Origin: VBWE01 sp943372645
GTDB taxonomy: Bacteria > Bacteroidota > Bacteroidia > Palsa-965
NCBI GenBank assembly: GCA_943372645.1
Contig: CALRZN010000021.1
Location: 1-64,000, forward strand
Length of the DNA: 64,000 nucleotides
Direction: 5' to 3'
Shown: in pieces, positions 50,898-58,919 of the stretch
Numbering within the stretch: the stretch's first letter is position 1
Layout: the number at the start of each line of letters is the position of its first letter
Position numbers and translations under genes: made by a program
The notes under the pieces: model-generated
Told to the model about the DNA's origin: nothing
The model's input: only the letters and a program-made list of their open reading frames with translations
Databases searched by the model: none

Positions 50898-50909
50898 TGC
50901 AGTACCAGC
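50885..50909 (-). pseudogene. Probable remnant of the 3' end of the 52660-type gene
   Basis: This matches 52651-52675 in 21 of 25 bases. Read on the minus strand it ends in codons for L-V-L-H-stop, just like the gene at 52660-53505; inside LVLH the changes (GTG/GTA, TTG/CTG) are silent. The match also includes 9 bp after the stop. The piece gives the preceding T9SS gene its stop codon. It is short, so chance cannot be fully excluded. Confidence 0.45.
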
Positions 50910-50923
50910 AGCTGTAAATTAGT

Positions 50924-50998
50924 GCTGCGGCATGCGGGCAGCTTGCGAACAAAAACGAAGCGGCGCTGAAACAGCCGGTGAAGAAGAAGGCGGAGTAA
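50924..50998 (+). pseudogene. Second, diverged copy of the rlmN 3' end
   Basis: The 75 bp match the last 25 codons of rlmN (48561-48635), including the stop. There are seven differences; six are silent third-position changes and one alters the first residue (Asp to Ala). A simple local duplication would give random changes. Silent ones imply that this copy lived for some time as part of a working rlmN in another lineage. No upstream part of rlmN is present. Confidence 0.85.
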
Positions 50999-51046
50999 CC
51001 GTTTGCTGTTTTTTAAATTCCGGGTGTTACTTTTCTAATTGGTGTG

Positions 51047-51077
51047 GGTTATAGCAATACGTTGAATTGCTATAACC
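51047..51077. promoter_or_regulatory. Perfect inverted repeat before the VWA gene
   Basis: GGTTATAGCAA and TTGCTATAACC (51047-51057 with 51067-51077) form an 11-bp perfect stem with a 9-nt loop, 18 nt before the ATG at 51096. The lack of a T-run and the place in the leader suggest an operator or mRNA hairpin rather than a terminator. Confidence 0.5.
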
Positions 51078-51095
51078 GAACAAACACCTTTTGTT

Positions 51096-52649
51096 ATGCC
51101 CGCTTCTCCCCGCTCCAGCCTGCCGCCGCTGCGAAAACTGATTACGCTGTTTTTGCTCATCACCTCCTTTTTTGCGTGCAACCTTGCCTTTGCGCAGGAT
51201 TGTCTTTCTTCGATCAGTATTACGCTCAAAGACATCAATACCGGCGGTTATCATGTCGGGCAGACAGTTACGTTACGCAGTAAAGCCGACGGAAAAACAT
51301 ATACGGCAATTAGTGACAATGCCGGGCTTGCGGTACTGAAAGTGCCCTGCAGCGTGGTGTATGAAATCACCGTTTCCAATCATACGGAAACAAAAGAAAT
51401 GTCGGCACCATCATCGGCTTCGGGCAGGGCGATGCGTACGCTTACTTATCCGGCCGACATGATTGCAGCGCAAAAACTCTTTGAAGCATCGCCCGAAGAA
51501 AAAGCAGCCATTGATGCCACTGCGGATGCCTTTCCTGCTGTTACCCTGCTGAAAAGCCCGGTGATGGCGCAGCCCCAGCCTGCCGATCATTTCCGGAAGA
51601 TTACGCTGGAGCTGAAAGATGTTGATGGCAAACCGCTTGCGGGAGAAGTCGCAACATTTATTGGTGAAAAAAGAAAGAAAAAAGTGGAAGGCACTACCGG
51701 TCCAAATGGCATTCTCATTATTTATCTTCCAAAAGGCGATACCTACCTGCTCGATTTCAAACACAATCCGGGCTACGCGAAGGAAGAGTGTGAATACGCC
51801 AAAGGATCAGCCGAATCATTGCTCCGGCTGAGTTACCTCGGCACCCGTGAAATTGAACGGCGAAAAGCAGAAGAGGCCAGGCGGATTGCCGAAGAAGAAA
51901 AAAGATTGAAAGAAGAAGAAGCCCGGTTTGCTGCTGAATGCAAAAAACTCGGCATCACCATTGAAGAAGGATTAAAACGCAAAGCCGAAAGTTACTCACG
52001 CAGCTATGGAAATTTTAACGACACCGTTATCCGTGCAGTGCTGAACAGGAATAAATGGTCTGAAAAATTAATTGTATGCGATCTTACCGGCAGTATGATC
52101 CCCTACGCATCGCAACTTTCGGCCTGGTACCAGCTGAATTATGCAAAAGAAAAAAACCTGCAGTTTGTGTTTTTTAATGATGGTGATAACAAATCCGATC
52201 GTGATAAAGTAATCGGTAACACGGGCGGCATTTATTACGAACCGGTAAACAGCATGGAGGCCCTCAGTAAGTTTATCGGCCGCGTAGGGGCTGCAGGCAA
52301 TGGCGGCGATTGTCCTGAAAACAACATGGAAGCACTCATCAAAGGAGTGAAAATGACAAAGCCGTACAAAGAACTTGTAATGATCGTTGATAACTACGCA
52401 CCGGTAAAAGACATTGAACTGCTGAACCAATTTAACCGGCCGGTGCACATCATCGTCTGCGGTGCATCATCTGGTCAATCCATTCATGAAGACTACCTGA
52501 ACATTGCCCGGCACACCAAAGGCAGCATACACACCATGACGGAAGACCTGACACGGCTTGCAACGCTGAATGAAGGCCAGGAAATTACGATTCAGAAAAT
52601 TACATACCGGGTTATGGGTGGTAAACTGGTGCGGACTTCAAAAACCTGA
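51096..52649 (+). CDS. Exported VWA-domain protein
   Basis: This gene encodes 517 aa. The signal peptide (LITLFLLITSFFACNLAFAQ) is followed by two carboxypeptidase-regulatory-like beta domains (about 30-100 and 165-230; ISITLKDINTGG and ITLELKDVDGKPLAG). A charged coiled coil (about 250-295; RRKAEEARRIAEEEKRLKEE) leads to a von Willebrand A domain (about 320-470). Its MIDAS motif is DLTGS (D-x-T-G-S, a variant of DxSxS) near residue 327, with NGGDCPENNMEAL as the Thr/Asp partner region. No T9SS sorting domain is seen; it probably stays in the periplasm or at the outer membrane. Protein binding is inferred from the VWA domain; the partner is unknown. Confidence 0.85.
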   Translation: MPASPRSSLPPLRKLITLFLLITSFFACNLAFAQDCLSSISITLKDINTGGYHVGQTVTLRSKADGKTYTAISDNAGLAVLKVPCSVVYEITVSNHTETKEMSAPSSASGRAMRTLTYPADMIAAQKLFEASPEEKAAIDATADAFPAVTLLKSPVMAQPQPADHFRKITLELKDVDGKPLAGEVATFIGEKRKKKVEGTTGPNGILIIYLPKGDTYLLDFKHNPGYAKEECEYAKGSAESLLRLSYLGTREIERRKAEEARRIAEEEKRLKEEEARFAAECKKLGITIEEGLKRKAESYSRSYGNFNDTVIRAVLNRNKWSEKLIVCDLTGSMIPYASQLSAWYQLNYAKEKNLQFVFFNDGDNKSDRDKVIGNTGGIYYEPVNSMEALSKFIGRVGAAGNGGDCPENNMEALIKGVKMTKPYKELVMIVDNYAPVKDIELLNQFNRPVHIIVCGASSGQSIHEDYLNIARHTKGSIHTMTEDLTRLATLNEGQEITIQKITYRVMGGKLVRTSKT

Positions 52650-52659
52650 ACTGCGCGCG

Positions 52660-53505
52660 TTAATGCAACACCAGTGTTTTCATTTCATTGATATAATTCC
52701 GTTTCTTCTTCCGGTTATACTCATCCACCAGCTGCACCGCATAACGTGCGCCGCCTTTGTAAAAACGGATGGCCACACCGAGCCCGGTAAACACGCCGCT
52801 GACGTAATACCCGTCAATGACGGTAATTACACCATAGGTAAGCGCACCGGTTACGAGTACAAAACTGGTGATGCCCCGCCAGGGTTTGCCCGCGTACATT
52901 TGCCCGAGCCCGGGCATAAACAATGACATGCGGTAGGCTTTCAGCCTGTTTTTTAATTTCAGTTCCTTTTCGCTGCCGAACACTTTTGTGGAGTCGAAAA
53001 CATAAAAGCGTTCCGGGTTTGCCGTTTTGTAGCGGATGATTTCTTTTTTCGATTCGGCCCACTGTTCTAGTTCGAGCAGCACGAGAATGCGCAGCACGCG
53101 GCAACTGTCGCGCCAGGTGGTATCGCGCAGCGTGTGAACGGCTGCGAGCTGTTTCTCCGCTTCTTTGTAATCGTTGCTGAGGTACGCACACAGCGCGGTT
53201 TCATAGCGCAGGTGATAAAACAGCGTATCGTTTACCTCCAACGAATCGCTGCGGCGGAGCTGGAGGTACGCATTTTCGTAGTCTTTTTCTTTTTTCAGGA
53301 TGCGGCCTTTTTCGAGCAGCAGCGTTGCTTTTTCGTTAGCGGAAGTGGATACAAAATAATCGCGCTCCAGGTACAGCAGCTGCTGCACCGGCGACATACC
53401 GGCGGTATCAGGTGGTGCGGAAATTACGCCATCCTGTGCAAACAGCTTAACGGCTGAACTGGCGAAGAGAAAGCACCAGGTCAGCCTGAATACGATAGCG
53501 CGCAT
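52660..53505 (-). CDS. Exported TPR-like protein with glycine-rich membrane hairpin (paralogue 1)
   Basis: This gene encodes 281 aa. Signal peptide (FLFASSAVKLFAQ), then helical TPR-like repeats (KATLLLEKGRILKKEKDYENA, here cited as LLLEKGRILKKEKDYENA; LCAYLSNDYKEAEKQLAAV). The C-terminal third has a glycine-rich hairpin MSLFMPGLGQMYAGKPWRG, then two membrane helices (TSFVLVTGALTYGVITVI and VSGVFTGLGVAIRFY). PGLGQ.YAG.P..G recurs in the neighbouring paralogue and resembles DUF5683/TM2-like membrane modules. It is the last gene of the four-gene operon 55505-52660; its start lies inside the previous gene (59-bp overlap). A short match to its 3' end occurs at 50885-50909. Confidence 0.85.
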   Translation of the reverse strand: MRAIVFRLTWCFLFASSAVKLFAQDGVISAPPDTAGMSPVQQLLYLERDYFVSTSANEKATLLLEKGRILKKEKDYENAYLQLRRSDSLEVNDTLFYHLRYETALCAYLSNDYKEAEKQLAAVHTLRDTTWRDSCRVLRILVLLELEQWAESKKEIIRYKTANPERFYVFDSTKVFGSEKELKLKNRLKAYRMSLFMPGLGQMYAGKPWRGITSFVLVTGALTYGVITVIDGYYVSGVFTGLGVAIRFYKGGARYAVQLVDEYNRKKKRNYINEMKTLVLH

Positions 53506-54310
53506 CGTTTATGGTTTCGTTTCGCACTGCTTTCACGGTGAGTGCACTGCCGTAAATATTACCAATGTAAAAAACAGAAAAAAGCGAGGAACAAATCAGG
53601 AATCGCGGATCTTTCCAGCCGCCCCTGCGGTACGCTTCTGCCGCTTCAACTCCGAGCACCGCGCAGGGCAGAAAAGCCGCCAGTCCGTGCCGCGGGCGCC
53701 CTGCATATACTTTGCCGAGTCCCGGCACCACGGCCGATAAACCTGCTGCCAGGGCCGGTGATTTTTTTTTGATGTGTGTTGCCCGGTCCATTTCTTTCCG
53801 CAGCCGGTTTGTAAACTCAATTGCCCCGCCTTTTACATAACGCAGGGAAACGGAATCTGCCGCCAGCGATGCGGTATCATTTGCGAGGAATGCCGTTGCC
53901 GTACGCCAGTACATTTTATACCCGAACTGGTTATCATCGCGCGGCCCCACAGCGCCGAGGTAATTGTGTGCGCTATTGTAACGTCCAGCTTTCAGCAGTT
54001 GTTCCATGGCTGCGGCCGTGCTCTGTTCATACAGCCGCGTGGAATTTCCAACCCGCCCGTATGCATAAACAGAAGAATCGAGCTGCGCGTTTTGGCGGAA
54101 ACAAAAGCCGAGGCGGAAATCCAGCGTATCGCGTTGCGCCATGGAAAGCGTGGTATCGCGCAGCAGGTTGCGGTAATGCAAAATGCCTTCGCTGTACAAC
54201 CGGTTATTAAACAGGTGATCAGAAAAAGCGGCTTCGCGCCGGAACAGTTCCGACTGTGCAGATGCAACTGTTCCGCAAAATAACACCAACAGCAGCAGGA
54301 TATTTTTCAC
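53447..54310 (-). CDS. Exported TPR-like protein with glycine-rich membrane hairpin (paralogue 2)
   Basis: This gene encodes 287 aa starting at a GTG that overlaps the YidD-like stop as GTGA. A signal peptide (LLLLVLFCGTVASAQ) leads to helical repeats with Tyr/Arg-rich turns (GILHYRNLLRDTTLSMAQRD). The C-terminal module is LSAVVPGLGKVYAGRPRHG followed by hydrophobic stretches, the same design as the downstream gene. It differs enough to be an old duplicate. Position 3 in the operon. The role is unknown; association with YidD points to envelope assembly. Confidence 0.85.
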   Translation of the reverse strand: MKNILLLLVLFCGTVASAQSELFRREAAFSDHLFNNRLYSEGILHYRNLLRDTTLSMAQRDTLDFRLGFCFRQNAQLDSSVYAYGRVGNSTRLYEQSTAAAMEQLLKAGRYNSAHNYLGAVGPRDDNQFGYKMYWRTATAFLANDTASLAADSVSLRYVKGGAIEFTNRLRKEMDRATHIKKKSPALAAGLSAVVPGLGKVYAGRPRHGLAAFLPCAVLGVEAAEAYRRGGWKDPRFLICSSLFSVFYIGNIYGSALTVKAVRNETINDARYRIQADLVLSLRQFSR

Positions 54311-54783
54311 TTCGCGATGTAATGACCGGGTTCGTCAATGATGTGTCCATGCGCATCATAGCGGTACGAAGGAATTTCAGGCCGTACGCCCGAAGTACAG
54401 CGTGAAAGCCGGTCGGCCGTAAGCAGCACACCGCGGATGATGCCGTAGTGTTTGATGGCGGCTTTGCTGTAATTGGAACAGGTACGCTGGTAGAGGCAAC
54501 CGGCATTGAGCTGGGGCGAAAGAAGTTGCTGGTAAAAATACATGGAGCCTGTTGCCAGCCAGCGCAGCGGATTCAGCTTTGCGATGGGATGCTGATTATC
54601 GTACACCATTTTTTCGCGGCTGTTCACCGAATCAGTGCGGCCGTTGTAGGTTACGGTGAGTCCGGGCTGGTGCGCTTCAAGCAGTGCACGATCTGTATTG
54701 TTTTGCTGTGCCGAAACACGTTGCTGTAACAGGATACAAAAAAACAGCAGGAGTTGCAATGCGGGTCGGGGCAATCTACTCAT
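54307..54783 (-). CDS. YidD-family protein with signal peptide
   Basis: This gene encodes 158 aa, about twice the size of a standard YidD. A signal peptide (LQLLLFFCILLQQRVSAQ) precedes the DUF37/YidD core: RWLATGSMYFYQQLLSPQLNAG and the CLYQRTCSNYSKAAIKHYG block (20 residues or fewer shown), with the family's Cys-rich spacing. Normal YidD is a small inner-membrane-associated factor next to yidC and rnpA that aids membrane insertion; here it appears exported and sits in an unrelated operon. The ATG overlaps the upstream stop as ATGA, which sets the start at 54783. The function in this setting is open. Confidence 0.88.
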   Translation of the reverse strand: MSRLPRPALQLLLFFCILLQQRVSAQQNNTDRALLEAHQPGLTVTYNGRTDSVNSREKMVYDNQHPIAKLNPLRWLATGSMYFYQQLLSPQLNAGCLYQRTCSNYSKAAIKHYGIIRGVLLTADRLSRCTSGVRPEIPSYRYDAHGHIIDEPGHYIAK

Positions 54784-55505
54784 AAACAATAACCGAGTTT
54801 AAAACCAATTTCTGCGGAAGGTACAACACGTTCGGGTTTCGGCAAAACAACACCCGGTATTTCGGCTACACGATTTTCGCGGATGTAACGCACACCGAGT
54901 GCACCGTAAATATCAAAGAACCACTGGTCGCGTGCATTCGGATTTTGCCAGCCCGCCACCCAGCGCAGGTCGTACATGCTGCGTTTTTCCAGTTCCTTTT
55001 CATAAATAAAACCGGTATTGGTGAGCCACAGCATCTGGTAATTGCGGGCAGCCACCTGGGGACCGGTGTAAAATCCGGCCGGTGCGTGTTCGTACTTTGA
55101 CGGGAAATAGCGGAACTGCGCAGCACCGAGAAAACCGTTCCGGAATTTTGCGCGTTTGTTGAACAGGAAATAACCGCCATTGACAGCCGTTTCGTAATAC
55201 AGATCGAGGTACGTAATGCCGGCAGCGGCTTCTATTGAAAAATGATCACCGAGGCGGTATTCGAGGTACACCGGCACCTGCCCGCGGATGAGCAACCCCG
55301 GATTTATTTTCAGCATGATGTCAGCCGGATCGTTGTACATGCGGCGCAACGGAACCGGCAGCGGCTGCTGCACCGGCGGCGCCTGCACAACCGCCGTATC
55401 AACGGTGCGGGTGGTATCGGGCATGCGGCCGGTGTCGAGGCGGTATTGCCCCGAAACCGGGAAATACCCGGCAATCAGCCAAACGATTAGTAGCAGAAGT
55501 CGCAT
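54780..55505 (-). CDS. Exported outer-membrane-type protein of unknown function
   Basis: This gene encodes 241 aa, the first gene of the operon. A signal peptide (LLLLIVWLIAGYFPVSGQ) is followed by a Pro-rich, charged linker (about 25-50) and about ten amphipathic beta strands with Tyr/Phe/Gly ends (VPVYLEYRLGDHFSIEAAAG, GFLGAAQFRYFPSKY, FFDIYGALGVRYI), ending in an aromatic-poor GFKLGYCL. This suggests a small eight- to ten-stranded barrel of the DUF3575/outer membrane protein type. I cannot name the family. It overlaps the next gene by 4 bp (ATGA). Confidence 0.8.
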   Translation of the reverse strand: MRLLLLIVWLIAGYFPVSGQYRLDTGRMPDTTRTVDTAVVQAPPVQQPLPVPLRRMYNDPADIMLKINPGLLIRGQVPVYLEYRLGDHFSIEAAAGITYLDLYYETAVNGGYFLFNKRAKFRNGFLGAAQFRYFPSKYEHAPAGFYTGPQVAARNYQMLWLTNTGFIYEKELEKRSMYDLRWVAGWQNPNARDQWFFDIYGALGVRYIRENRVAEIPGVVLPKPERVVPSAEIGFKLGYCL

Positions 55506-55622
55506 GTCTTACAAAATTTGCACTTTTTTCCGGAATAACAGCGTAACTGCACCGATTGTTCTGCCAAACATGCCGGTTACACAACTAATCTGATCACCGA
55601 ACCATCGGGCGGTTTGAATTGT

Positions 55623-55630
55623 TACCTTTG
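55623..55630 (+). promoter_or_regulatory. Promoter -7 box (TACCTTTG)
   Basis: A perfect TAnnTTTG match ending 9 nt before the ATG at 55640. It is another promoter giving a very short leader. No clear -33 element was found. Confidence 0.45.
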
Positions 55631-55639
55631 AAAACGCGT

Positions 55640-56614
55640 ATGTCAGCCATAGATCGTATCAAAGCGCCCGTGAGCCATGAAATGGAACTGTTTGAACAGA
55701 AGTTCAGGCAGTCCATGAAAAGTTCTGCGCCGCTGCTTGATAAAATTACCGCTTACATTGTAAAGCGGAAAGGCAAACAACTGCGCCCGCTTTTTGTATT
55801 TCTTTCGGCGCAGGCCTGTGGCGGCATCAACGATTCTACCTACCGCGCGGCGGCGCTCATCGAACTGCTGCATACGGCCACGCTGGTGCACGACGATGTG
55901 GTGGATGACTCAAACATGCGCCGCGGATTTTTCTCCATCAATGCGCTCTGGAAAAACAAAATCGCTGTACTTGTAGGCGATTTCCTGCTCTCGCGCGGGC
56001 TGCTGCTTTCGCTGGATAACAATGATTTCCTGCTGCTGAAAATCGTAGCCAACGCTGTGCGTGAAATGAGCGAGGGCGAACTGCTGCAGATTGAAAAAGC
56101 GCGACGCCTGGATATTGCCGAACCGGTGTATTTTGAAATCATCCGCCAGAAAACCGCATCGCTTATTGCCTCGTGCTGTGCCTGCGGCGCTGCTTCGGCC
56201 AGCGACGATGAAGCGCTGCGTGAAAAAATGGCGAAGTTTGGTGAACTCACCGGCATCGCCTTCCAAATTAAAGACGACCTGTTCGATTACGGCAAAGGCG
56301 ACGACATCGGCAAACCGACCGGCATAGATATCAAGGAAAAGAAAATGACCCTGCCGCTCATTTATGCATTGGGCAAAGCAGAGCGCAGTGAAAAACGCCG
56401 CATCATCAACATCATCCGTAATCACAACGAAGATCCCGAACAGGTGGGCCGCGTAATCGCGTTTGTGTGGCAGAGCGGCGGCATTGAATACGCCCGCAAA
56501 CGCATGCTCGAATACCGCGACGAAGCCCTCGCCCTGCTCAAAACATTACCCGATACACCTGCAAAAGCATCCCTCGAACAGCTGGTTAATTATACCATTG
56601 AACGCGAGAAATAA
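55640..56614 (+). CDS. Polyprenyl (octaprenyl/nonaprenyl-type) diphosphate synthase
   Basis: Trans-isoprenyl diphosphate synthase (324 aa), which extends prenyl chains for quinone side chains. The first Asp-rich motif is LVHDDVVDDS near residue 81, the second is IKDDLFDYGKGDDIGKPTG near 210, and KGKQLRPLFVFLSAQACGG and GEFLLQIEKAR-like GELLQIEKARRLD fit the long-chain branch. Chain length cannot be read from sequence alone. The upstream TTG at 55619 is a less likely start since it precedes the -7 box. A GT39-like gene follows 6 bp downstream, so the two are co-transcribed. Confidence 0.93.
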   Translation: MSAIDRIKAPVSHEMELFEQKFRQSMKSSAPLLDKITAYIVKRKGKQLRPLFVFLSAQACGGINDSTYRAAALIELLHTATLVHDDVVDDSNMRRGFFSINALWKNKIAVLVGDFLLSRGLLLSLDNNDFLLLKIVANAVREMSEGELLQIEKARRLDIAEPVYFEIIRQKTASLIASCCACGAASASDDEALREKMAKFGELTGIAFQIKDDLFDYGKGDDIGKPTGIDIKEKKMTLPLIYALGKAERSEKRRIINIIRNHNEDPEQVGRVIAFVWQSGGIEYARKRMLEYRDEALALLKTLPDTPAKASLEQLVNYTIEREK

Positions 56615-56620
56615 AAACGG

Positions 56621-58060
56621 ATGAACGCATCAAACCAGGAAATACAAACTCCTGCAACCAGCCGTGTAATTCACGTTGTGATCCTGTGCGCAGGTGTTGC
56701 CTGCCTGCTGCTGGCCGTGCTGAAAGCATATTATTCGCCGTTTACGCATGATGAAAGCCTCAGTTATAACCTGTATGCCGGTTACAGTGTGCCGGATATT
56801 ATCAGTTATGTAAACACATACGGCCTTACCAACAACCACATTCTGAATACACTGCTGCTGAAAGGGTGCGGAGCGCTTTTCGGCAACAGCCCGCTGGGTT
56901 TGCGTGTTCCGAACCTGCTTGCGCTTGCGGCATACCTGTATATCGGTTACCGTTTACTCAAACGGTTGCAATCGCCGGTATTGTTGCTTGGCGGATTTTT
57001 ATTGCTTGCAGGCAACCTGTTCGTTCACGATTTTTTTGCACTGGCACGTGGCTATGGCCTGGCCAATGCGCTGCTGCTGGCCGCAGTGTTTTATCTGCTG
57101 CAGGTGACGGAAAAACCGGAACCGCGCAAACACCTTGCGGTTGTTGTGTTTTCAGGGTTTGCGGTACTTGCCAATTTCACACTGCTGCATGTTGCCCTCA
57201 CGGTTGTAATGGTGCATGCGTTCTTCCGCTTTCGCCAGGAACGCCCGGATAACTTCCGTTCGTATTTCAAAACATTTCGTTACGCCATTTTTTTTCTGCT
57301 GGTGATGGCCGCGGTTTTGTATGAGCCGTTCCGTACAATCATTAAATGGAACACCACATTCGGCGGATACGAATCGTTTTGGGGCAGTGCGGTGAAAGGA
57401 TTGCTGATGGTAAGTATTTATGTTCCGGGAAATATGAACTGGCTGACTGCCGCGGAAATACTGATTGCTGTTGCAACCATTGCCGCTGTAATAATCGTGC
57501 TCAACGGTTTACGCCAGAAAAAACAATCGGACGCGCCGGTGTACCTGTCACTGCTGGTCATCCCTTCGTTGCTGTTCATCGCGCAGCATCACCTGCTCGG
57601 AAGTGCTTACCCGGTGAACCGCACGGTGCAGTACATGATTCCGTTATTCATTCTGCTCCTCGTTGCGTCGGTGCCGCTGCTTCCGGAGCTGCGGAAAATG
57701 CCGGCTTATTTCATTGTTATTGCAGGCATTTGCGGAAGCGCCTATTTTGCGCAGCATTATTCCATGCGCGTGTATGGCGAATGGGAATACGATGCTTCCA
57801 ATGAAACGGTAATCAGCGACCTGGAACAATTGCGGGAAGGCAAACCGGTAAAACTGGCTGTTAACTGGATGTGTGAACCCGGACTGAATTTTGAACGCAA
57901 CCGCAGAAAAGCAACATGGCTGGTACCCCCAGACCGGAGCGGGCTGAACATCGCGGCTGATTTTTATTACGGCTTTGCGGAAGATACTGCCGCACTTGCC
58001 GCAGGCGGTAAGAAACGCGTTCGTATGTATCCACGCAGCAAAACGTATCTTTACAGATAA
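56621..58060 (+). CDS. GT39/PMT-like membrane glycosyltransferase
   Basis: This gene encodes 479 aa with about ten membrane helices. The first extracytoplasmic loop has YYSPFTHDESLSYNLYAGY near residues 36-54, the DE pair being the catalytic/metal motif of GT39/GT83-type polyprenyl-phosphate-sugar transferases. Later loops have GLTNNHILNTLL, and the C-terminal 90 residues form a soluble domain. It would transfer a sugar from a polyprenyl-phosphate carrier to an acceptor outside the inner membrane. The carrier-like link to the adjacent polyprenyl synthase is suggestive but not proof. The next gene starts 5 bp later. Confidence 0.8.
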   Translation: MNASNQEIQTPATSRVIHVVILCAGVACLLLAVLKAYYSPFTHDESLSYNLYAGYSVPDIISYVNTYGLTNNHILNTLLLKGCGALFGNSPLGLRVPNLLALAAYLYIGYRLLKRLQSPVLLLGGFLLLAGNLFVHDFFALARGYGLANALLLAAVFYLLQVTEKPEPRKHLAVVVFSGFAVLANFTLLHVALTVVMVHAFFRFRQERPDNFRSYFKTFRYAIFFLLVMAAVLYEPFRTIIKWNTTFGGYESFWGSAVKGLLMVSIYVPGNMNWLTAAEILIAVATIAAVIIVLNGLRQKKQSDAPVYLSLLVIPSLLFIAQHHLLGSAYPVNRTVQYMIPLFILLLVASVPLLPELRKMPAYFIVIAGICGSAYFAQHYSMRVYGEWEYDASNETVISDLEQLREGKPVKLAVNWMCEPGLNFERNRRKATWLVPPDRSGLNIAADFYYGFAEDTAALAAGGKKRVRMYPRSKTYLYR

Positions 58061-58064
58061 TCCG

Positions 58065-58919
58065 ATGAAACCTGCACCGCACCATATAAATACGAGTAAA
58101 CACATTTCACCCGGGGTGATTGCAGGGTTCGTGTTTATGCTGTTGATTGCCGCAGGCACCATTCCGCTGCGCGCACAGCCCAAACAATATACCTGGGAAA
58201 ACGGCAATCCGAAAAGCGAAGGCGAAACCGATGCTGAGGGCAAATTGCACGGGGCGTGGACGTTTTTTTATGAAAGCGGCGTTAAAAAATCTTCGGGTTT
58301 TTACATCCACGGCAAAGCCGACAGCCTCTGGTATTTCTGGGACATCAACGGGAAACTCGGCAGCCGCGGCTATTATAAAAACGATGAATTAGACAGTACC
58401 TGGCTCTTTTTTGAACCGGACGGACGGCTGTGGAAACTGTGCCAGTATAAAAACAACCTGTTTCACGGCACATACGTGGAATGGTGGAACGACAGCACCC
58501 TGCGCACCAGCGGCAGTTACCGTTACGGACTGAAACACGGGGCCTGGGTAAACTGGTACAACTCGTGCGCCGCAAAAAGTGTGGAGCATTTCAACGCAGG
58601 TAAACAAAACGGGGAATACACGCTGTGGTATGAAAACGGCGTAACCGAAACAAAAGGAATGGTGCTGAACGACAAAGCCGAAGGTGTGTGGGAATTCCGT
58701 GATACGGAAAACCGGCTGGTAACTACCGGCACGTACAAAACCGGCATCTGGCACGGGCACTGGACCACGTGGCAGAGCAACGGCAAAAAAAACGCCGAAG
58801 GCAATTACAACATGAATAAAAAAACCGGCCGCTGGCGGTACTGGAATGAAGACGGGAAACTGAAAAAGCTGGAAATTTACAAACAGGAAAAACTTTATAA
58901 AGAAATCAGTTATGAATAA
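58065..58919 (+). CDS. MORN/YwqK-repeat exported protein
   Basis: This gene encodes about 284 aa. The N-terminal anchor (VIAGFVFMLLIAAGTIPLRAQ-type, residues about 17-37) is a signal peptide. About nine repeats of 22-24 aa follow with G.W..(Y/F)...G.(L/K)...G.Y...., such as GKLHGAWTFFYESGVKKS, GHWTTWQSNGKKNAEGNY and GRWRYWNEDGKLKKLE. These are MORN-like YwqK repeats. The start at 58065 lies 5 bp after the GT39-like gene and starts the signal peptide; the open frame back to 57975 overlaps that gene. It overlaps the next MORN gene by 8 bp, so both are coupled. Confidence 0.87.
   Translation: MKPAPHHINTSKHISPGVIAGFVFMLLIAAGTIPLRAQPKQYTWENGNPKSEGETDAEGKLHGAWTFFYESGVKKSSGFYIHGKADSLWYFWDINGKLGSRGYYKNDELDSTWLFFEPDGRLWKLCQYKNNLFHGTYVEWWNDSTLRTSGSYRYGLKHGAWVNWYNSCAAKSVEHFNAGKQNGEYTLWYENGVTETKGMVLNDKAEGVWEFRDTENRLVTTGTYKTGIWHGHWTTWQSNGKKNAEGNYNMNKKTGRWRYWNEDGKLKKLEIYKQEKLYKEISYE

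Noticed and set aside
52640..52662. Gap between the VWA gene and the convergent operon considered as a terminator
   Set aside because: Only 10 bp separate the stops, and no hairpin with T-run is present.
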